This document shows positions 58,880-64,000 of a DNA stretch of 64,000 bases, piece after piece. Made by a program: the position numbers and the translations under genes. The notes beneath the pieces were generated by a model. It worked only from the letters and a program-made list of their open reading frames with translations, had not been told where the DNA came from and searched no databases. Position 1 is the stretch's first letter; each line of letters starts with the position of its first letter. The stretch is from Klebsiella pneumoniae (GTDB lineage: Bacteria > Myxococcota_A > UBA796 > SXON01), in contig CAMAXZ010000008.1 of assembly GCA_945862325.1 (NCBI GenBank), positions 1-64,000 on the forward strand, written 5' to 3'.

Positions 58880-61114
58880 TCAGGGCGACACGGTCCAGGT
58901 CGCGGCGGCGCCGGTGTACGCGCCGTCGACGGCGCGGATCGATGGGGGATCCACGGAGAAGCGCCCGGCGAAGGTGGGCGTGACCGGGAGGTCCGCGGAC
59001 CAGGCGCCGCCGGCGAGGCGCACCTCGACGCGGAGCTCGCCCTCGGTGGCGGACCAGCTCAGGATGTTCGGCGATTGCCCCATCACCCCGTCGAGCGCGC
59101 GCGCGAGCTCGTCGCCGCGCAGGGCGTCCAACGCGGCGGCGTCGACGACCGCCCCGGCCGGCAGGCCGACGCGGATCGTGACCACCTCGTCGGGCGGTCC
59201 AGCCGCGCGCACGCGGAGCGGGGAGGGGATCCCGACACGCGCCCGATCCGGGCCGCGAACCTCGATGTCGAGGCCTCGGGGCGCCTCGACCTCGTAGGGC
59301 AGCCACGCGCGGCGGCTGAGGGTGTAGGCGAGCGCCGGCACCGCGGGCGACGCGACCACGCGTACGGTCGAGGCCGCGAGCGGCGCGTCCGCCTGAAGGC
59401 GGAGGGGTGTCCACGGGCGGGCGGCGTCGAAGCTCCCCGTGGTGACCGCGCGCCCGTCGATCTCCAGGGTGATGGACACCTTCGCGGGCGGGTCCTTGCC
59501 GAAGGCGTGCTCGAGCGCGCGCAGGGCGAGGAGGGCGTCCTCCGGCGCTCCGAAGCCGGCGTCGGGGGTCCACGCGCCGAGGAGCGCGGTGATCGCGTCC
59601 GCGGCGGCGGGGTCGTCCGGGGGGAGCGCGAGGGCCGCCCAGGCGTTCGCCGCCGCGGCGCTGATGCCGGCGTCGGGGTCCGCGGGCAGCGCGCGCGCGC
59701 CGTCCGGGAGGGCCACGAGCGCGGCGCGGACCCGGTCGCGGGCCTTGGCGTCGGGCGGGATCAGCCCGGCCGCGAGCGCGACGGCGGTGAGCGCGGGGGA
59801 CGCTTCGACGCGGGTACGCCCTCGGGCGAACGCCGAGGACGCGCGTGCGTGCTCGCGCTTCGCGTCCCCGTCGCCGAGGGCCCACGCGCACCGTCCGGTG
59901 TGCGCGAGCTGGCGGTCGATCGTGCTGCCCGGCGGCACGGTCCAGTGCCCGTCGGGCTGCTGCGCGGCCCGCGCCTGGGCGCGCAGGCGCGTCGCGAGGG
60001 CCGCCTCGGGGCGATCGTCCGGCGGCGCGCCCATTCCGATGACGGCGTCGCAGGCGCCGTCGACGAAGCCGGTCCGGGTCGCGCGCGACAGGCCTTGCCA
60101 CGCCCGGAGGCGCGCGGCGCGCGCCCGCTCGGCGCGTGTCGCGGCCACCGCGGGGTCGTCGGCCGGCACGGCGGCCTCCGCGGCCGCGGCGAGCGCGTAG
60201 GCATAGGCCACCGCGGCGAGGGAGCCGCCGCCGCGCGCGGCGTCCAGCTCGGCGTCGATGACGCCGCGGACGCCGGGGAACACGCGAAGGTCGAGCTCGG
60301 CGCCGAGGGGCGCCCCGTCCACGGCGTCGAAGCTCAGCTCCCGCGGCGCCGCCAGCGTGCCGCCCCGCGTCGTCTCGACCGCGCGCCCGGCGCGACGCAC
60401 GGGGATCGTGCGCGCGACGGCGTCCGTGGCGCCCAGGCTCGCGCGCACGGTCACCGTTCCGGCGCGGCTGGCCACGAGGTCGACCGGGCGCACGACGGCG
60501 CCGCCGCCAGAGACCGCGATGTCGGCGCGCCCGCCGCCCTCACCGCCCTCGATCCGTACGTCGAGCGCCGCCGCGAGCGCCTCGGGCCGGTTCCGCTCGA
60601 CGCGCACCGGCAGCCGCACGCTGTCGCCGACACGCAGGAAGGCGGGCACGCGCACGTCGACGGAGGTGTCGAGGGTCGAGCGGAGCTCGGTGACCGCGCC
60701 GGCCTGCGCCCCGCCGCGCGTCTGCCCGAGGGCGAGCACGCGCCACGTGGTGAGGGTGTCCGGGACGGTGAACTCGACGGTCGCCGTGCCGGACGCGGGG
60801 ACCTCGACGAGCGGCGTCCAGAGGAAGCTCTCGGGGAACCACGCCCGGGTCGGGGCCACGTCCGCCGTCGGCGCCGCGTCCGCCGGGGATTGTCTCCCCC
60901 CCGCCATGAGCCCCACGGCGCGCATGCGCACGCCCGCCTCGTTGCCGTCGGCCGCCGCCCCCGGCGACATCGGCGGCGGCGCGTCCTTCGCCGCCATGTC
61001 CGCCGAGGCGGCGCCTCCATAGGCGCGCTCCTCGGCCAACACCGGCGCCGGCGCCGACACCTGCGCAGGCGGTTCTTCTTCGGCGCAGGCCCACAGCAGG
61101 ACGATGAGGGTCAT
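58880..61114 (-). CDS. Alpha-2-macroglobulin C-terminal half as separate lipoprotein, no thioester
   Basis: 744 residues. The first ten residues end in a lipobox (MTLIVLLWAC), followed by an acidic/Ala-rich linker. AWFPESFLWTPLVEVPASG and TVEFTVPDTLTTWRVLALGQ are the hallmark A2M domain. The alpha-helical toroid that follows (AYAYALAAAAEAAV, NAWAALALPPDD, LLALRALEHAF) should open with a CxEQ thioester, but the site reads DAARGGGSLAA, so covalent trapping is impossible. A beta-rich receptor-like domain ends the protein. Its ATG overlaps the stop of the upstream N-terminal half (ATGA), and both halves are needed for a macroglobulin. As a lipoprotein it sits in the envelope, probably trapping or sensing proteases without a thioester. 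Confidence 0.88.
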   Translation of the reverse strand: MTLIVLLWACAEEEPPAQVSAPAPVLAEERAYGGAASADMAAKDAPPPMSPGAAADGNEAGVRMRAVGLMAGGRQSPADAAPTADVAPTRAWFPESFLWTPLVEVPASGTATVEFTVPDTLTTWRVLALGQTRGGAQAGAVTELRSTLDTSVDVRVPAFLRVGDSVRLPVRVERNRPEALAAALDVRIEGGEGGGRADIAVSGGGAVVRPVDLVASRAGTVTVRASLGATDAVARTIPVRRAGRAVETTRGGTLAAPRELSFDAVDGAPLGAELDLRVFPGVRGVIDAELDAARGGGSLAAVAYAYALAAAAEAAVPADDPAVAATRAERARAARLRAWQGLSRATRTGFVDGACDAVIGMGAPPDDRPEAALATRLRAQARAAQQPDGHWTVPPGSTIDRQLAHTGRCAWALGDGDAKREHARASSAFARGRTRVEASPALTAVALAAGLIPPDAKARDRVRAALVALPDGARALPADPDAGISAAAANAWAALALPPDDPAAADAITALLGAWTPDAGFGAPEDALLALRALEHAFGKDPPAKVSITLEIDGRAVTTGSFDAARPWTPLRLQADAPLAASTVRVVASPAVPALAYTLSRRAWLPYEVEAPRGLDIEVRGPDRARVGIPSPLRVRAAGPPDEVVTIRVGLPAGAVVDAAALDALRGDELARALDGVMGQSPNILSWSATEGELRVEVRLAGGAWSADLPVTPTFAGRFSVDPPSIRAVDGAYTGAAATWTVSP

Positions 61115-64000
61115 CGCGCCGACCTCCCCACGTACGTCATCCAGTCCTCCTGGTCCTCCGGGAGCCGGCGACCGTCCGCCACCAGCTCACGCGGGTCGAT
61201 CAGCTCGATCAGGTCGCGGGGGAGGCTCGTGAGCCGAAGCGGACGCCCGAACGCGTCGACGGCCCCGGTGTCGCGCACCGCGTCCTCCCAGAAGACGAAG
61301 GCGCGAACGACCGTCAGTGTCTCGCCTTCGGGAGCTTGCACCTCCCAGGCCCGCACACGCGCGCTCACCGCCGCGTGCACGCGCCAGTACGCGTCGGCGA
61401 GGGCGCTGTCGGCCTCGAAGGGCCCGCGGGCGTCGACGGTGAGGGCCTCGGTGTGGGGCGCCGCGTCGATCGACGTGATGCGCAGAACGACGGCGCGGGC
61501 CGCGTCGGCGCCGCGGACGAGCCCCAGGTGCAGCGCCCGCGCGTCGAACACGTCGAAGGCGCGCGACGAGAGGACGTGCGCCACGCCGAGGTCGCCGAGC
61601 GCGTCGGGCTCCGGCAGGGGGGCGAGGGCGGCCATCGTGGCGTCCACGCCGGTCAGGGTCACGCCGGCCGCCGTTGGCGCCAGGCCCTCGCGCGCCGTGA
61701 TGGTCAGGGTCGCCTGCGCGCCGGGACGCCACTCGGGGGCGACCGCGGTGAGATCGAGCGACAAGGTCGATTTCGGGCGGATCCAGATCGTCTGTCGCGC
61801 CCCGAGGATCTCCACCGACGCAAACCCGCGGGCGCCCTCGGGGATGGTGACCGTCCCCTCGCGCTTGGTCTGGTCGAAGTCGAACACCGCCAGCTCCGCC
61901 GCGCCTTGGGTCAGGCTCGCGCGAAACGGGAAGGTGCCGCTGAAGTTCGGGCCCCGCAGGGCGGTGAAGGTGACCGCGTCGCCCGGGCTCACGACGACGT
62001 CGGAGGCGCGCAGGCGCAGGGGGGGCGTCTCGCCGGCCTGGAGCCGCAGCGTCGTCGTGCCCACGCTGGTGTCGCCACGCAGCACCTCCACGGTGTACGC
62101 GAAGCCGGGGAGCACCGTCGCCTGGGGGGCGGTGACGGTGGCTGCCGCGGGCTGCGTCACCCGCAGGGCCACCGCCCCGTGTTCGTCGGCGTCGGGCGTG
62201 GGCGCCACCGCGGCGCCGTCGAGCGCGCGCGCCACACAACGTCCGACGGTGTCGTCCGCGCCGACCCAGATCACCTGGGCCCGAGCCTGGCGCGCGGGCA
62301 CCGTCCACCACAGCGCGCCGTCCGGAGGGGGCGCGTTGGGCGGGGTGGACGCCACGCAGCCGCGCGCCCGGTGCAGCCCGGCCTCGATCGCGTCGGCGCC
62401 CGAGCTCCCGCGCGACCAACGGCGCTCCGCCACGAGCGCGGGGGTGTCGGGCCCCTGCACCCGAAGATCGAGGACCCACGCCCGGTCGAGCCCGGTCGGC
62501 CCGCGCGCGCCGAGGAGCGCGGCGGCGGCGCACGCGTCGAGCGGCGTGCTCGCTTCGCCGACGGCCGTGGCCGCGCGCCCCTCACGGTCGATCCGCACCG
62601 TGACCTGGACGTCCGTCTGGGTGTCCGGCGGGACGAGCGCGGCGCAGGTCCCCACGCGCGGTGCCCACTGCGCGGCGGTGGCGCGCCCGACCACGTCGAG
62701 CGGCGCGCCGGTGATCCGGTCGAACACGTTGTTCAGGGACACGGACCCGGCGGTCGCCGTTCGTGGAGCGATCCGTACCGGCATCGGCGGCCACTCGACG
62801 CTCACCGGCTCGCCCGGGTCCACCTGCACGCGCGCGACGCCGTCGGCGTCGGTGGTGGCCACGATCCACGGGTCCGCGGCGTCGAACGTCCGTCGGACGC
62901 GCAGCGTGGCCTCGGACAGCGGCGTGCCCTCCGGCGTCGTGACCCGCACGAACATGCGGTTGTTCGCCCTCGGCGCGAGGCGGTCGCCGTCTTCGGTCAC
63001 CGCCTCGGCGACCACGCGGTCTTCGGAGACCCGCACGGATGTTGTGCCGACGGCGGACTCCTGCGTGCCCGGGTCCGTCACCTCGAACCGGAGCTGGACG
63101 TCGGCCACCCCGCGCACGTCGTCGGGGACCTCGGAGAGCACGAGGGAGAAGTTGCCGTCGCGGTCGGTGCGCAGGAGCGTCTCGTCGGTCCACGAGAGCG
63201 GCGCCGGCCACGGACCGTCGCTCCGCGCGGTCACGCGCACCGGCGCGTCGGCCACGGCGGCGCCGGAGCCGAAGCGCGCCTTCCCGACGATCACCGGGCG
63301 CTCGCCCACGTACCAGGCGGGGCGGTCGGCGGCGGCGGTGACCGTGACGCGCGGGAGCACGAACGGGCGCACCGCGACCGGCGTCGACACGACGAGATCG
63401 CCGGAAACGAACTCGATCGTCCAGGTGCCAGCCGCCGCGTCTTCGGCGAGCGGGAAGTCCCCGGACACGACCCCGTACGCCCCTGTGACACCGCGCTCTT
63501 CGAGCAGGAGCTCTCCGTCCGGATCGCGCACGCGCCATCGACCCGGGCGCCCCTCGACGGGCGCGAGGTCGGTGGCAGCGAGCAAAAGAGCGCGGAAACG
63601 GATGGTTCCCCCTGGTTTGTAGAGGGGCGCGTCGGTGAGGATGTGGCCGCGGGCCGCGCGGTACAGCGGCACCGGCGCGGTGACCGTCGCGTCGCCCACG
63701 GGCGTGTGCGCGACGGCCCGGAGCGTCCAGTCGCCGTCGGGCACGTCGGGGAGCTGAACGCGGGTGAGGCGGCGCGCGCCGGACCAGCGCCACCGCTCCT
63801 TGTCGGCGGGCGGCAGCTCGATGATGGTGCCGGAGGGCGACACGAGCGAGAGATCGACGGTGAACCTGCGGATCGGCGAGGTTGCCACCGACTCGGCGCG
63901 GGGGTCCCAGTAGTGGCCGTCGACGCCCACCTCGATCGGTCCGCGCGCGCCGCGGCCGAGGTCCCGCGCGGCCAAGGTCGCGACGGGGAGCACCTTGCCG
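61111..64000 (-). CDS. Alpha-2-macroglobulin N-terminal half (MG domains) with AgmX/TonB-like insert, 5' end beyond window
   Basis: 963 codons are visible and the frame is open at the edge, so the signal peptide is not seen. HILTDAPLYKPGGTIRFRAL is the MG2 signature of bacterial macroglobulins, followed by several MG domains (RPAWYVGERPVIVGKARFG) and late MG7-type strands. At about 62200-62700 an insert contains two Cys-bearing domains: VQVTVRIDREGRAATAVGEA with LDACAAAALLG, and RARGCVAS with VGRCVARAL. Their shape matches the C-terminal domain of AgmX/PglI and TonB-type proteins. The ORF ends with a protease-bait-like and linker region and an ATGA overlap with the C-terminal half. The intact product is probably periplasmic and non-covalently joined to its partner. 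Confidence 0.88.
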   Translation of the reverse strand, partial: GKVLPVATLAARDLGRGARGPIEVGVDGHYWDPRAESVATSPIRRFTVDLSLVSPSGTIIELPPADKERWRWSGARRLTRVQLPDVPDGDWTLRAVAHTPVGDATVTAPVPLYRAARGHILTDAPLYKPGGTIRFRALLLAATDLAPVEGRPGRWRVRDPDGELLLEERGVTGAYGVVSGDFPLAEDAAAGTWTIEFVSGDLVVSTPVAVRPFVLPRVTVTAAADRPAWYVGERPVIVGKARFGSGAAVADAPVRVTARSDGPWPAPLSWTDETLLRTDRDGNFSLVLSEVPDDVRGVADVQLRFEVTDPGTQESAVGTTSVRVSEDRVVAEAVTEDGDRLAPRANNRMFVRVTTPEGTPLSEATLRVRRTFDAADPWIVATTDADGVARVQVDPGEPVSVEWPPMPVRIAPRTATAGSVSLNNVFDRITGAPLDVVGRATAAQWAPRVGTCAALVPPDTQTDVQVTVRIDREGRAATAVGEASTPLDACAAAALLGARGPTGLDRAWVLDLRVQGPDTPALVAERRWSRGSSGADAIEAGLHRARGCVASTPPNAPPPDGALWWTVPARQARAQVIWVGADDTVGRCVARALDGAAVAPTPDADEHGAVALRVTQPAAATVTAPQATVLPGFAYTVEVLRGDTSVGTTTLRLQAGETPPLRLRASDVVVSPGDAVTFTALRGPNFSGTFPFRASLTQGAAELAVFDFDQTKREGTVTIPEGARGFASVEILGARQTIWIRPKSTLSLDLTAVAPEWRPGAQATLTITAREGLAPTAAGVTLTGVDATMAALAPLPEPDALGDLGVAHVLSSRAFDVFDARALHLGLVRGADAARAVVLRITSIDAAPHTEALTVDARGPFEADSALADAYWRVHAAVSARVRAWEVQAPEGETLTVVRAFVFWEDAVRDTGAVDAFGRPLRLTSLPRDLIELIDPRELVADGRRLPEDQEDWMTYVGRSAR

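Noticed and set aside
57743..63622. Very long open frame (about 1959 codons) on the plus strand opposite the macroglobulin genes
   Set aside because: It is Arg/Gly/Ala/Ser-rich without domains and lies antisense to two well supported genes; such frames are a by-product of extreme GC content.

Overview
The window is about 70% or more GC with GTG and TTG starts, many 4-base stop/start overlaps and almost no intergenic space (no gap exceeds 300 bases). The protein set points to a Myxococcota-like (former Deltaproteobacteria) bacterium: MopE-type putative metal-binding repeats, a TIGR02147-type protein, DUF507, a Ser/Thr kinase, a sigma-54 activator, many lipoproteins with Asp-Thr spacers, and C-terminal tails resembling MYXO-CTERM sorting signals. 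This assignment is inference. I see no prophage, IS element, CRISPR array or rRNA; one tRNA is present.

Layout. 1-4000: a partial membrane glycosyltransferase, then a rhodanese-universal stress protein operon behind a sigma-54 promoter, divergent from a PAS/AAA+/HTH activator. 4161-8157: FG-GAP/MopE lipoprotein, TIGR02147 protein and small acidic lipoprotein in one chain. 8171-9825: a decayed PAS/GAF hybrid sensor kinase. 9941-18114: J-domain protein, then clpX-yqgE-kinase-M23-M14 peptidase genes, and DUF507. 18170-22661: a Crp/Fnr regulator, a lipoprotein and a 930-residue protein with a degenerate cyclase-like segment in one operon. 22819-27742: stress block with two KGG/LEA-like proteins and Dps, then RmlC, flavin reductase, a membrane repeat protein and tRNA-Met. 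27757-34571: copA and a complete branched-chain amino acid ABC transporter (livJ/K,H,M,G,F). 34556-44016: LtaS-like phosphotransferase, lipid kinase, two peroxiredoxins, a second membrane glycosyltransferase, Sua5 and an OPT transporter with an odd insert. 44070-54560: MscS remnant, SGNH/beta-helix lipoprotein, DUF2490 protein, ThiO, M48 peptidase with zinc ribbons, YARHG lipoprotein, lamin-tail-domain protein and MurB. 54532-64000: HelD-like helicase, Asp-Thr lipoprotein, a frameshifted RCC1 lipoprotein and a two-gene alpha-2-macroglobulin.

Themes. Stress and redox defence recur (Usp, rhodanese, Dps, KGG proteins, two peroxiredoxins, J-protein, ClpX). Surface display recurs: at least eight lipoproteins or tailed proteins, several with acidic spacers encoded by in-frame microsatellites. 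The features I rate most unusual are the thioester-less macroglobulin split into two overlapping genes with AgmX/TonB-like inserts, the matched sigma-54 promoter/activator pair, the ATP-binding stress protein with a Cys/His tail, and the tandem Em/LEA-type proteins. Several first genes carry a TAnnnT-like hexamer 6-7 bases before the start codon, suggesting leaderless mRNAs.
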